Origin: Catellatospora vulcania
Lineage (GTDB): Bacteria; Actinomycetota; Actinomycetes; Mycobacteriales; Micromonosporaceae
NCBI RefSeq assembly: GCF_009720385.1
Contig: NZ_WARX01000017.1
Coordinates: forward strand, 1-64,000
DNA length: 64,000 nt
Reading direction: 5' to 3'
In this document: positions 46,549 through 55,467 of the stretch, piece by piece
Numbering within the stretch: position 1 is the stretch's first letter
Layout of the letters: the number at the start of each line of letters is the position of its first letter
Notes under the pieces: model-generated
What the model saw: the letters and a program-made list of their open reading frames with translations, nothing else
The model's database searches: none
What the model was told of the DNA's origin: nothing
Translations under genes and position numbers: made by a program

Positions 46549-48218
46549 GCGGTCACCAGTTCGTTGAGGGTGCCGTGGTCGATGCGCACCACGCGGGTGG
46601 CCGCGGCGAGCAGGGCGGGTCGGTGCGCGACCAGCAGCGCGGTGCGGCCCTCGACCAGCGACAGCGTGGACTCGACCACCGCCTGCTCGCTGGCGGCGTC
46701 CAGCCGGGCCGTCGGCTCGTCGAGCAGCAGCAGGGGAGCGTCGCGCAGGAAGGCGCGGGCCAGCGCGAGCCGCTGGCGCTCGCCGCTGGACAGGCCGTGT
46801 CCGCGCTCGCCGAGCACGGTGTCCAGGCCCTGCGGCAGGGCGTCGACCACCGGGCCGAGGGCGGCGGCGCGGGCCGCCCGCGCGACGCGCTCCCGGGCGG
46901 TGCCCGGCGCGCCCAGCGCGATGTTGGCGGCGAGCGTGTCGGCGAACAGGTGGGCGCGCTGCGGCACCCAGCCGAGCTGCCGCCGCCAGCCGTCGAGGTC
47001 GAGCTCGGCCAGGTCGGCGCCGTCGACCAGGATCCGGCCCGCGGTCGGCGTCGTGAAGCCGAGCAGCAGGTTGAGCAGGGTGCTCTTGCCGCCGCCGCTC
47101 GGGCCGACCAGGGCGATCCGCTCGCCGGGGCGGATGGTGAGGTCGACGTCGCGCAGGGCCGTGGTGCGCTCGTACGCGACGGTCACCCCCTGCAGCTCGA
47201 TCACGCCGGGGCGCGGCGCGGTGCGGGCGCTGCCGGCTGATCCGCTCCCCGATGTTTCGCCGTCGGCGGCCGCGAGCAGGGTGAACGCCTGATCCAGCGC
47301 GGTCAGGCCCTCCATGCTGGCGTGGAACCTGGTGCCGGCGGCGCGCAGCGGGGCGTACGCCTCCGGGGTCAGTAGCAGCACAGTGAACGCGGCGGCCAGC
47401 GTCATGCCGCCGCCCAGCAGCCGCAGGCCCACCGGCACCGCCACCAGCGCGACCGAGATCGTGCCGACCAGCTCCAGCACCAGCGCGGACAGGAAGGCGA
47501 TGCGCAGCGTGCCCATGGTCGCCGTACGGTGCCGGTCGGCCATCTCGCGCACCGCGGTGACCTGGGCGCGCGCCCGGCCGAACGCCTTCAGCGTGGGCAG
47601 GCCGGACAGCATGTCCAGGAAGTGCCCGCCGAGCATCCGCAGCCGCCGCCACTGGCGCTCGGTCGCGATGCGGGTCTGCCAGCCGACGAGGATGCCGAAG
47701 ATCGGGATGAGCGGCAGGGTGACCAGCACGATCACCGCCGAGGCGAGATCGGTGAAAGCGAGAGTGGCCAGCACCCCGATCGGCACCGTCACGCCCAGCA
47801 CGAGCTGGGGCAGGTAGCCGGTGAAGTAGCCGTCGAGCGCGTCCAGCCCTCGGCCGGTGAGCGTGGCCAGCTCCCCCGCCCGCTGCCCGGCCAGCCAGCC
47901 GGGACCGCGGCGGCCCACCGCGGCGAGCAGGTCGGCCCGCAGGGTCGCCTTGGCGGTGGCCGCCATCCGCGCCGCGACCACGCCCAGCCCGCTGGTGAGC
48001 GCGGCGCGGGCGGTCAGCGCGAGCAGGAACACGGTGATCGCGGCCGGCTCCAGGCGCAGCTCGACCGCGGCGGCCAGCGCTCGGGCGAGCGCGACCGCCG
48101 CGGTCACCACGGCGACGGCGACGGCCGCCCCGAGCACCCCCAGCAGGAGCACGTCCCGCCGGGTGGACGGGACCTGCCGGAGCAGACGGGGATCGAACGG
48201 GCGGGCCACGCTGTCCAT
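46545..48218 (-). CDS. cydD: Thiol reductant ABC exporter subunit CydD
   Basis: A 557-residue half-transporter, partner of CydC. Six helices (the first, VLLLGVLGAAVAVAVVTAAV, near residue 25) are followed by an ATPase domain with Walker A GPSGGGKSTLLNLL, signature LSSGERQRLALARA and Walker B LLLLDEPTARLD. The motif TGRGLDALDGYFTGYLPQLVL in the membrane domain is characteristic of CydD. The ATG at 48218 lies 18 bp after the stop of the sigma-factor gene on the same strand, so the sigma gene, cydD and cydC probably form one operon. The Shine-Dalgarno is poor, which suggests coupling. Confidence 0.93.
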   Translation of the reverse strand: MDSVARPFDPRLLRQVPSTRRDVLLLGVLGAAVAVAVVTAAVALARALAAAVELRLEPAAITVFLLALTARAALTSGLGVVAARMAATAKATLRADLLAAVGRRGPGWLAGQRAGELATLTGRGLDALDGYFTGYLPQLVLGVTVPIGVLATLAFTDLASAVIVLVTLPLIPIFGILVGWQTRIATERQWRRLRMLGGHFLDMLSGLPTLKAFGRARAQVTAVREMADRHRTATMGTLRIAFLSALVLELVGTISVALVAVPVGLRLLGGGMTLAAAFTVLLLTPEAYAPLRAAGTRFHASMEGLTALDQAFTLLAAADGETSGSGSAGSARTAPRPGVIELQGVTVAYERTTALRDVDLTIRPGERIALVGPSGGGKSTLLNLLLGFTTPTAGRILVDGADLAELDLDGWRRQLGWVPQRAHLFADTLAANIALGAPGTARERVARAARAAALGPVVDALPQGLDTVLGERGHGLSSGERQRLALARAFLRDAPLLLLDEPTARLDAASEQAVVESTLSLVEGRTALLVAHRPALLAAATRVVRIDHGTLNELVTA

Positions 48219-48236
48219 CGTGCCCGATGGCGTGGG

Positions 48237-49679
48237 TCACTGCCCCGCAGGCCCGGCCACCGTGATGCTCTCGGCGAACCGGATGAGGTCGGTCTCGTCG
48301 AGATCACCCGCGTCCTGCGTCACCGACAGCACCCGCTGCTCGTCCAGCCGGACCCACAGCGTCGTCGGCGGGGCCCCTGGATCACCCCGCTCCAGCCGGG
48401 CCGGACGGCCGCCGACCAGCAGCGAGCGCTCGGGGCCGACCATGCTCGTATCGGTGCCGATGTTGATGCACACCCCCACCGGGTCCTCCGGGCGCAGCCG
48501 GGGCTCCCGGCTCAGGCACAGGTGGTCCACGCCCAGGCTGTCCAGCTCGTACCCGGCGGGGGCCAGCGAGTAGCGGATCCGCGGGGAGGCGGTCAGCCGG
48601 CCGGGGCGCAGCTCGCGGGCGAACCGCTCGACCTCGGCCACGGTCAGCAGGCCGCCGAAGCTCTGCACGGTCAGCCAGCGGCTGTCCCGCCGCCAGGTCA
48701 GCCCGACCGCCGGACCGGTCTCGTAGTCGCCGGTGCGCAGGGTCGCGCTGACGCCGTTCACCTGCACCGTGCGCGTCTGCTCCGCCTCCCAGTCCCACCG
48801 GTAGGGCGTCGGCGCGGCGTAGACGAGCAGGTATCCCGGCCGCCCGGTGCTCTCCAGGCCGGTCATGTCCAGACTGCTGACGACCTCCAGCGGGCCGACC
48901 TTGTCCGGCAGCCAGCCCGGCTCGTACGCGAACGACGGCAGCTCGCCACCGGACCCCACCGGCACCAGCACCGACGGCGCGGCGGCCGACGGCGACGGCG
49001 TGGCCGGCGACGTCGGGGTGGGCGTGGTCACCGGCGGCGGCTGCGTACCCCGCCAGCCGGGCACCAGCATGATCAGCGCGACGATCACGGCGGCCACCGC
49101 GGCGGCCAGCCCCGCCTGCCGTCGCCGCCGCACGCCGACCGCCCGGCGACGCACCGACTCGACCGGCACCGCCGGGAAGCTCCGCTCGCCCGCGGGCACC
49201 GGCACCGGGTTCGCCAGCCTGGAACGCAGCGCGGCCAGCCCGCGGTGGGCGTGCACCCGCACCGTGGCGGGCGAGCAGTCCATCAGCTCGGCGATCCGCT
49301 CGTCGTCGAGGTCCTCGAAGAAGCGCAGCACCAGCACCGTGCGCTGGCGGCGGGGCAGCGTGCCCAGCAGCGCCCACAGCTCGTCGCGTACCGCGTGGCG
49401 CTGCACGAAGTCGTCGTCGCCCGCGGCGTCGGGAGCCGTCTCCAGCGGACGCTCCCGGTGCGACAGCCGCCGCCACCAGGACGAGTGCGCCCACACCACG
49501 GCCTTGCGCAGGTAGGCGTCCGGGTTGTCGGCCTCGATGCGGTCCCAGCGGCGGTACGCCTTGGCCAGTACCTCCTGCACCAGATCCTCGGCCAGGTGGC
49601 GGTCGCGGCAGAGCAGGTACGCGAAGCCGACCAGGGGCCCGGAACGGGCGCGGACGTAATCCTCGAATTCCGGGTGCAC
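48237..49679 (-). CDS. SigE-family ECF sigma factor with transmembrane anchor and extracytoplasmic domain
   Basis: A 480-residue fusion. Residues 1-165 are a SigE-family sigma factor: region 2 with FAYLLCRDRHLAEDLVQEVL and YLRKAVVWAHSSWWRR; region 4 with LPRRQRTVLVLRFFEDL and CSPATVRVHAHRGLAAL. A basic stretch (RRRAVGVRRRRQ) precedes one membrane helix (AGLAAAVAAVIVALIMLVPGW, about 192-212). A Thr/Pro/Ser linker leads into a 250-residue domain outside the cell with no recognised fold and two Cys near its end that could form a disulfide. No anti-sigma gene adjoins. The GTG has GAGGAGA upstream. It lies 18 bp ahead of cydD and may control this operon in response to an envelope or redox cue. Confidence 0.87.
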   Translation of the reverse strand: MHPEFEDYVRARSGPLVGFAYLLCRDRHLAEDLVQEVLAKAYRRWDRIEADNPDAYLRKAVVWAHSSWWRRLSHRERPLETAPDAAGDDDFVQRHAVRDELWALLGTLPRRQRTVLVLRFFEDLDDERIAELMDCSPATVRVHAHRGLAALRSRLANPVPVPAGERSFPAVPVESVRRRAVGVRRRRQAGLAAAVAAVIVALIMLVPGWRGTQPPPVTTPTPTSPATPSPSAAAPSVLVPVGSGGELPSFAYEPGWLPDKVGPLEVVSSLDMTGLESTGRPGYLLVYAAPTPYRWDWEAEQTRTVQVNGVSATLRTGDYETGPAVGLTWRRDSRWLTVQSFGGLLTVAEVERFARELRPGRLTASPRIRYSLAPAGYELDSLGVDHLCLSREPRLRPEDPVGVCINIGTDTSMVGPERSLLVGGRPARLERGDPGAPPTTLWVRLDEQRVLSVTQDAGDLDETDLIRFAESITVAGPAGQ

Positions 49680-49785
49680 GGGGGTCTCCTCAGCCGGTGA
49701 GCGGTGGTCTCGCGGCTAAGACGTCACGGCACGGCCGCGCTGTTTACCCGTTCCGTAAGAAATCTCGGCGGGGCGGCGGCGGCGC

Positions 49786-50793
49786 TCAGGGTTGCGCGGC
49801 CGGCCGCAGGCGGGCGAGCAGGGCGTCGCGAATGGCGGGACGGTTGCCGAAGACCAGCAGGAACGCCGCCTCGCGGAGCAGCCGCTGGGCGTGGTCGTCA
49901 CGCAGCACCGCCCGCGCGCCGGTCTGCACGGCGAGCTGTGCGGTGGCCCGCAGCACCAGGTCGGAGGCGGCCGCACGGGCGGCGGGCACCGCGTCCGCGT
50001 CGGCGGCCAGCAGGGCGGCGCGGGCCGCGGCCAGCTCGGCGTCGAGCGGGCCCGGCCCGAGCAGGCGGCAGCACCGGTTCACCACGCCGAGCGCGAGGAA
50101 GCCGTTCAGCGCCGAGCCGCTCGCGTCCGATGACGACCATCTCCGGTACGCCTGCACGTCGGCGAGCCGGTCGGCGGGCACGAAGTGGCCGTCGAAGCGG
50201 ACGTCCACGGTCCGGCTCGCCTGCACGGCGACCAGTTCCAGCGGAGTGGTGACCAGGGTCGGCGCGTCGGCGGCGTCGACGAACAGGAAGTGCACGTCGT
50301 CGTGCTCGTCCCGCGCCGCGGTGTAGAGGGTGTCGATCATGTCCCAGCCGGTCACCCACGGCACGATCCCGTCGAGCAGGTAGCCGCCGTCGACGGTGCG
50401 CACCCGCATGGGCGCGGTGGCGCTGCGCAGTCCGGCCAGCGCGATGCCGGCCCGGCGTACCCCCTGGGCGAAGGGTTTCAGCCAGGTGTCGCGGATGCCG
50501 GGACGGTCGCTGTGGGCCGCGGCCAGGACCGGGCCGTGGTGCTGGAGCCAGACGAACGCGGTGGTCAGGCAGCCGCTCGCGAGGGTCTCGACCAGCGCCG
50601 CCGCCAGCGGGAAGTCCATGCCGAACCCGCCTTCCCCGGGCGGCGCGGCGATGCCGTAGAAGCCCTCGGCGGCCAGCAAGTCCAGCTGGGACGCGGGGAT
50701 CCGGTCGGCTGCGTCGACCGCGAGGGCGGCGGGGAACAGGACCTCGTCCGCGATCTCCCGTGCCCGTGCCCGCATCCGGCTCGCCTCATCCAC
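49786..50793 (-). CDS. Acyl-CoA dehydrogenase family protein
   Basis: A 335-residue flavoprotein-like member of the acyl-CoA dehydrogenase superfamily. The N-terminal helical domain (ADEVLFPAALAVDAADRIPASQLDLLAAEGFYGIAAP), the middle beta domain with IVPWVTGWDMIDTLYTAA and a shorter C-terminal helical domain are present. It is somewhat short and lacks an obvious catalytic Glu motif, so it may be a flavin monooxygenase or Dsz-like desulfurase rather than a fatty-acid enzyme. It is monocistronic. The GTG at 50793 has GGGAG 7 nt upstream. The substrate cannot be inferred from neighbours. Confidence 0.8.
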   Translation of the reverse strand: MDEASRMRARAREIADEVLFPAALAVDAADRIPASQLDLLAAEGFYGIAAPPGEGGFGMDFPLAAALVETLASGCLTTAFVWLQHHGPVLAAAHSDRPGIRDTWLKPFAQGVRRAGIALAGLRSATAPMRVRTVDGGYLLDGIVPWVTGWDMIDTLYTAARDEHDDVHFLFVDAADAPTLVTTPLELVAVQASRTVDVRFDGHFVPADRLADVQAYRRWSSSDASGSALNGFLALGVVNRCCRLLGPGPLDAELAAARAALLAADADAVPAARAAASDLVLRATAQLAVQTGARAVLRDDHAQRLLREAAFLLVFGNRPAIRDALLARLRPAAQP

Positions 50794-50845
50794 GCGACAC
50801 TCCCGTCATCGCCCCAGGATCGCACCGAGACCGCCGCGCGGGCCA

Positions 50846-50893
50846 GATCTTGTGCACTTCGTGCTGCTGGGGCGACACGAAGTGCACAAGATC
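50846..50893. repeat. 48-bp GATC-bounded palindrome (type F), likely terminator
   Basis: Perfect 18-bp arms GATCTTGTGCACTTCGTG and complement with a 12-nt loop, 17 bp beyond the stop of the minus-strand membrane-protein gene. It is the only copy in the window but shares the GATC ends of types B and C. Confidence 0.85.
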
Positions 50894-50910
50894 CGAAGAG
50901 CTTGCCGGAG

Positions 50911-52014
50911 TCAGGGGGTGCGTGGCCGGATCTCGTCGCTCGGGTCGGGAGCGATGAGCAGGCCGCCCTGCACCCCGATGAAGTGGTAGCTGACCTGGCG
51001 TAACGGCCAGACGACCCAGGGCCGCTCGTCCGCGGCGATCGTGCGGCCGTCGGCGTGCCCGGCCGCGCCGACCAGCACCCAGGAGTAGGTGGTGGACAGC
51101 ACGGTGATCGAGTCGCCGGTGACGCCGACGGGGGTGATCCCGCGGGGCAGGCCGTCGCGCACCTCGTCGGCGGTCTCGTCGTCGGCGTACAGCACGGCCC
51201 GGAGGGTGGCGACCGCGTCGCTGTCGTCGGTGGTGAACGTCGCGCGCACGGTCAGGTAGCAGTTGCGCAGGTTGAGCAGCTTGTCGTCGGGCAGGACCCC
51301 GTCGCAGCCGCGCTGCTCGGTGGCGGCGACCCGGACGAGGTGGTCGCCGTTCATGGTCAGTTCGGCGGGGAAGACGTCGGCGGCGCGTACCCAGGTGGGC
51401 TCGCTCCTGCTGGTGGCCGGCGGCAGCACCGCGGCCATCAGCACCACGGCGCCGACGAGCGCGACCGTGTTGTAGTGGCGGTCGACGGCGGGCACCGCCC
51501 TGCCCACGAAGACCAGGACCAGCAGGAACAGCAGCACGGCCCCGGCCCCGCCCAGCGCCCACAGGATGCCGCCGTCCACCGCTTCGCTGCCCGGTCCCTT
51601 GACCAGGTCCGACAGGTCGCGTTTGTGGCCGGGGAAGAAGGTGAAGGCGACCAGGCCGACCACGGCGGTCGCGGTGCCCAGCGCCACCCGCCCGCGCTTG
51701 GCGAGCCGGTTCCACAGCGCGGCCACCAGCAGCAGCATCGCGGCGGGCGTGGTGACGATCAGCCACCCGGCGACGGTCATGCCGGCGGCGGAGCAGGCCG
51801 ACAGGTCGCAGGCGAAGCCGAGCAGGGCGGCGCGCACATGCCCGCCGAGGCGGATGTAGGCGATGACCGCGCCGAAGAAGCCGATGACTACCAGCAGAGT
51901 CCACAGGCACCCCGAGCGCGAACTTCGGCGACTGCCTGCCGCCTGGCTCGCGGCGCGGCGATCCGCCTTGCCGACGTACTCGATCGGGCCGCTGCCGGAG
52001 GTGGGCTTGCTCAT
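50911..52014 (-). CDS. Hypothetical membrane protein with extracytoplasmic C-terminal domain
   Basis: A 367-residue protein with a basic N-terminus and four to five membrane helices (LWTLLVVIGFFGAVIAYI; MTVAGWLIVTTPAAMLLLVA; VALGTATAVVGLVAFTFF; AVLLFLLVLVFVG; TVALVGAVVLMAAVL). The 180-residue C-terminal part (after PPATSRSEPTWVRAADVFP) is predicted to be outside the cell and is rich in beta strands with a Cys pair (RGCDGV, RNCYLT). I do not recognise a family. The ATG at 52014 fits the first hydrophilic segment; the upstream frame is an artefact of the GC bias. A type F palindrome follows the stop. Confidence 0.75.
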   Translation of the reverse strand: MSKPTSGSGPIEYVGKADRRAASQAAGSRRSSRSGCLWTLLVVIGFFGAVIAYIRLGGHVRAALLGFACDLSACSAAGMTVAGWLIVTTPAAMLLLVAALWNRLAKRGRVALGTATAVVGLVAFTFFPGHKRDLSDLVKGPGSEAVDGGILWALGGAGAVLLFLLVLVFVGRAVPAVDRHYNTVALVGAVVLMAAVLPPATSRSEPTWVRAADVFPAELTMNGDHLVRVAATEQRGCDGVLPDDKLLNLRNCYLTVRATFTTDDSDAVATLRAVLYADDETADEVRDGLPRGITPVGVTGDSITVLSTTYSWVLVGAAGHADGRTIAADERPWVVWPLRQVSYHFIGVQGGLLIAPDPSDEIRPRTP

Positions 52015-52135
52015 GATCGGCCACCCTAGCGAACCCGCGCACACCCGACCTCCGGCTGCCCGCCCTCGCCGCCGAGCAGGCGGCCGCGCGCGATCCAGAG
52101 GCCGAAACGGCAGCTCGACAGCTTGAGATGTGAGG

Positions 52136-52177
52136 AAGGGCACCTTCTGCATCGCATGGCGACGTGAAGGTGCCCTT
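52136..52177. repeat. 42-bp palindrome (type A, copy 3)
   Basis: The arms AAGGGCACCTTC/GAAGGTGCCCTT recur with an 18-nt centre, 8 bp beyond the stop of the short aldehyde dehydrogenase gene. Length is identical to copies 1, 2 and 4. Confidence 0.88.
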
Positions 52178-52184
52178 CGTCCGT

Positions 52185-53090
52185 TCACAGGCCCTTGGGG
52201 TGCCAGACGGTCTTGGTTTCGAGGTACGCCGTCATGGGGGCGAGGCCGGGGTCGGCGGACCAGTCCGGCGCGGGGGCCGGGCGGCGTACCCGCTTGAGGG
52301 TCTCCGCGGCGGCCTGCTCCAGTTCGAGGGCGAGCTTGGCGTCGGCCAGGCCGGTCAGGTCGAGGCCGTTGACGTCGCTGTGCGAGGCCAGCCAGGGGGC
52401 GACCTCGGCCGCGGAGCCGGTGAGGATGTTGACCACGCCGCCGGGGACGTCAGAGGTGGCCAGCACCTCGGCCAGGGTGATCGCGACGCGCGGGGCGTCG
52501 GTGATCACGATGACGGTGTTGCCGGTCGCGATCGCCGGGGCGATGACGCTGACCAGGCCGAGCAGGGTCGGCTCGGACGGCGCGACGACCGCGACGACGC
52601 CGCTGGGCTCGGGCGAGGAGATGTTGAAGTACGGCCCGGCCACCGGGTTCGCCCCGCCGACGACCTGCGCGAGCTTGTCGGTCCAGCCCGCGTACCAGAC
52701 CAGCCGGTCGATCGCCTCGTCCACCTCGGAGGCCGGCACCTCCAGCGCGGCGAACTCGTCGCGGCGGGCCTCCAGCATCTCCGCGATCCGGTAGATGACC
52801 TGGCCCTTGTTGTACGCCGTGGCGCCGGACCACTTGCCGAACGCGGCCCGGGCTGCGAGCACGGCGTCACGGGCGTCCTTGCGGGAGGCCTGGGCGGCGT
52901 TGGCCACGAACTGCCCCTTGCTGTCGGCGACGACGTAGGTGCGGCCCGACTCGCTGCGCGGGAACGCACCACCGATGAACAGCTTGTACGTCTTGCGTAC
53001 GGCCAGCCGCGGCGCGACGGCGACGCCGCCCGCGGTGACCCGGGTGGCGGAGGCGACGGAGTCCGCGGACTCCTTCTTCTTAGCCGGCAA
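52185..53090 (-). CDS. Truncated aldehyde dehydrogenase paralogue, predicted catalytically inactive
   Basis: A 301-residue protein with only the N-terminal NAD-binding half of an aldehyde dehydrogenase (YKLFIGGAFPRSESGRTYVV, YNKGQVIYRIAEMLEARRDEFA, APSEPTLLGLVSVIAPAIATGNT, VPGGVVNILTG). The ELGGK and catalytic Cys segments are absent, so it cannot act alone as a dehydrogenase. The start is TTG at 53090, 6 nt after GGAGG, overlapping the last 11 nt of the full-length paralogue. Tandem full plus short copies suggest a regulatory or structural partner rather than decay; the reading frame is clean. It is the last gene of the deoC operon and is followed by a type A palindrome. Confidence 0.84.
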   Translation of the reverse strand: MPAKKKESADSVASATRVTAGGVAVAPRLAVRKTYKLFIGGAFPRSESGRTYVVADSKGQFVANAAQASRKDARDAVLAARAAFGKWSGATAYNKGQVIYRIAEMLEARRDEFAALEVPASEVDEAIDRLVWYAGWTDKLAQVVGGANPVAGPYFNISSPEPSGVVAVVAPSEPTLLGLVSVIAPAIATGNTVIVITDAPRVAITLAEVLATSDVPGGVVNILTGSAAEVAPWLASHSDVNGLDLTGLADAKLALELEQAAAETLKRVRRPAPAPDWSADPGLAPMTAYLETKTVWHPKGL

Positions 53091-54510
53091 GGTAGGCCTC
53101 CAGCCCGTGGCGGCCGCCCTCGCGGCCGTAACCCGATTCCTTGTAACCACCGAACGGCGAGGTCGGGTCGAACTTGTTGAACGTGTTCGCCCAGACGACG
53201 CCGGCCCGGAGCTGGTCGGCGATGGCGAGGATGCGGGAGCCCTTCTCGCTCCACACCCCGGCCGACAGCCCGTACGGCGTGTTGTTGGCCTTCTCTACCG
53301 CCTCGCCGGGGGTGCGGAAGGTCAGCACCGACAGCACCGGCCCGAAGATCTCCTCGCGGGCGATGCGGTGCGCCTGGGACACGCCGGTGAAGATGGTCGG
53401 CGCGAACCAGAAGCCGCGCTCGGGCAGCTCGCACGCGGGCGACCAGCGCTCCGCGCCCTCGGCCGAGCCGATCTCGGCCAGCGCCTTGATCCGCGCCAGC
53501 TGCTCGGCGGAGTTGATCGCGCCCACGTCGGTGTTCTTGTCCAGCGGGTCGCCGACGCGCAGGGTGGCCATGCGCCGCTTGAGCGATTCGAGGAGCTGGT
53601 CGGCGACGGACTCCTGGACCAGCAGCCGGGAGCCCGCGCAGCAGACGTGGCCCTGGTTGAAGAAGATGCCGGTGACGATGCCCTCGACGGCCTGGTCGAT
53701 CGCGGCGTCGTCGAACACGATGTTCGCCGCCTTGCCGCCCAGCTCCAGGGTGACCTTCTTCTTCGTGCCCGCGACGGCCCTGGCGATGATCCGGCCGACC
53801 TCGGTCGAGCCGGTGAAGGCGACCTTGTCCACGTCGGGGTGGTTCACCACGGCAGCCCCGGTCTCGCCCGCGCCGGTGACGATGTTGACCACGCCCGGCG
53901 GCAGCTCGGCCTGCTGGCAGATCTCCGCGAACAGCAGCGCGGTCAGTGGGGTCGTCTCGGCGGGCTTGAGCACCACCGTGTTGCCCGCGGCCAGCGCCGG
54001 GGCGATCTTCCACGCCAGCATGAGCAGCGGGAAGTTCCACGGGATGACCTGCCCGGCCACGCCCAGCGGGCGCGGGTCGGACCCGTAGCCCGCGTACGGC
54101 AGCTTGTCGGCCCAGCCCGCGTAGTAGAAGAAGTGCGCCGCGGCCAGCGGCACGTCCACGTCGCGGGACTCCTTGATCGGCTTGCCGTTGTTCAGCGTCT
54201 CCAGCACGGCCAGCTCGCGGCTGCGCTCGGCGATGATCCGCGCGATCCGGAACAGGTACTTGGCCCGCTCCCGGCCCGGCATCGGGCCCCACACGTCGGT
54301 GTAAGCCCGGCGGGCGGCCTTGACGGCCCGGTCCACGTCGGCGGTCGAGGCCTCGGCGACCTCGGCCAGCACCTCCTCGGAGGCGGGGGAGATGGTCTTG
54401 AAGCTGCCTGCGCCGTCGACGAACTCGCCGTTGATGAACAGCCCGTACGACGGCTGCAGCTTCACGATCGAGCGCGACTCCGGTGCCGGCGCGTATTCGA
54501 ATCTGCTCAT
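53080..54510 (-). CDS. NAD-dependent aldehyde dehydrogenase
   Basis: A 476-residue enzyme that oxidises an aldehyde to the acid. All motifs are present: GQVIPWNFPLLM and KPAETTPLTA for the cofactor, FTGSTEVGRII, the general-base Glu in LELGGKAANIVF, and the catalytic Cys in FFNQGHVCCAGSRLLV. It lies 2 bp after deoC, whose reaction releases acetaldehyde, so acetaldehyde oxidation to acetate is the likely role. That role is inferred from context; betaine- or semialdehyde-type substrates are not excluded. The gene overlaps its short paralogue by 11 nt. The ATG start gives a normal family length. Confidence 0.93.
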   Translation of the reverse strand: MSRFEYAPAPESRSIVKLQPSYGLFINGEFVDGAGSFKTISPASEEVLAEVAEASTADVDRAVKAARRAYTDVWGPMPGRERAKYLFRIARIIAERSRELAVLETLNNGKPIKESRDVDVPLAAAHFFYYAGWADKLPYAGYGSDPRPLGVAGQVIPWNFPLLMLAWKIAPALAAGNTVVLKPAETTPLTALLFAEICQQAELPPGVVNIVTGAGETGAAVVNHPDVDKVAFTGSTEVGRIIARAVAGTKKKVTLELGGKAANIVFDDAAIDQAVEGIVTGIFFNQGHVCCAGSRLLVQESVADQLLESLKRRMATLRVGDPLDKNTDVGAINSAEQLARIKALAEIGSAEGAERWSPACELPERGFWFAPTIFTGVSQAHRIAREEIFGPVLSVLTFRTPGEAVEKANNTPYGLSAGVWSEKGSRILAIADQLRAGVVWANTFNKFDPTSPFGGYKESGYGREGGRHGLEAYLAG

Positions 54511-54512
54511 GT

Positions 54513-55460
54513 CTAGTCCAGGGTGAAGTAGTCGGGGCCGCTGTAGTGGCCGGTGGCGAGCTTGGTGCGCTGCATCAGCAGGTCATTGAGCAGCGTGGAC
54601 GCGCCGAACCGGAACCAGTCCGGGTCGAGCCAGCCGTCGCCGGCGATCTCGTTGACCATGACCAGGTACTTGATGGCGTCCTTGGTGGTGCGGATGCCGC
54701 CCGCGGGCTTCACGCCGACCTTGCGGCCGGTGGTGTCGAGGAAGTCCCGCACCGCCTCCAGCATGATCAGCGTGACGGGGAGGGTGGCCGCGGGGGCGAC
54801 CTTGCCGGTGGAGGTCTTGATGAAGTCGCCGCCCGCCAGCATGGCCAGCCAGGACGCGCGCCGCACGTTGTCGTAGGTGACCAGCTCGCCGGTCTCCAGG
54901 ATGACCTTCAGGTGCGCCTTGCCGCAGGCTTCCTTGATGGCGACGATCTCCTCGAAGACCTCCAGGTAGCGGCCGGACAGGAATGCGCCCCGGCTGATCA
55001 CCATGTCGATCTCGTCGGCGCCCGCGGCGACCGCGGCCCGGGTGTCGTCCAGCTTCACCTTCAGCGGGGCCTGCCCCGACGGGAAGGCGGTGGCGACGCT
55101 GGCCAGGTGGATGCCGGAGCCGCGCAGCGCCTCGTGGGCGGTCGGCACCATCGACGGGTAGACGCAGATCGCGGCTACGGACGGGCAGTTCGGGTCGCCC
55201 GGGTCGGGCTGCCGGGCCTTCGCGCACAGCGCCCGGACCTTGCCCGGGGTGTCGGAGCCCTCCAGCGTGGTCAGGTCCACCATCCGGATGGCGAGGTCGA
55301 TCGCCCACGCCTTCGCGGTCGTCTTGATCGAACGGGTGCCCAGTCCCGCGGCGCGCGCGTCGGCGCCGACCCGGTCGACGCCGGGCAGGCCGTGCAGGAA
55401 GGTCCGCAGCGCCGCGTCGGAGCGCGTGACCTCGGACAACGGTGAGATGGTGGCCGTCAT
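54513..55460 (-). CDS. deoC: Deoxyribose-phosphate aldolase
   Basis: A 315-residue class I aldolase that splits 2-deoxyribose 5-phosphate into glyceraldehyde 3-phosphate and acetaldehyde. The Schiff-base Lys is in KVGVKPAGGIRT (about residues 237-248), with the acidic partner in ADEIDMVISRGAFL and DFIKTSTGK. Compared with the 220- to 260-residue enzymes it has an N-terminal extension typical of actinobacterial DeoC. The ATG at 55460 has no Shine-Dalgarno but a -10-like TAGACT 7 nt upstream, so the message is probably leaderless. It leads an operon with two aldehyde dehydrogenase genes and completes deoxynucleoside catabolism started by DeoA. Confidence 0.94.
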   Translation of the reverse strand: MTATISPLSEVTRSDAALRTFLHGLPGVDRVGADARAAGLGTRSIKTTAKAWAIDLAIRMVDLTTLEGSDTPGKVRALCAKARQPDPGDPNCPSVAAICVYPSMVPTAHEALRGSGIHLASVATAFPSGQAPLKVKLDDTRAAVAAGADEIDMVISRGAFLSGRYLEVFEEIVAIKEACGKAHLKVILETGELVTYDNVRRASWLAMLAGGDFIKTSTGKVAPAATLPVTLIMLEAVRDFLDTTGRKVGVKPAGGIRTTKDAIKYLVMVNEIAGDGWLDPDWFRFGASTLLNDLLMQRTKLATGHYSGPDYFTLD

Positions 55461-55467
55461 GCCGCGA

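Noticed and set aside
44713-48240. A single 1175-codon frame spanning cydC, cydD and beyond on the minus strand
   Set aside because: Only the cydC part has protein-like sequence. Upstream the frame overlaps cydD in another frame and gives Arg/Gly/Ala-rich text typical of high-GC shadow frames.
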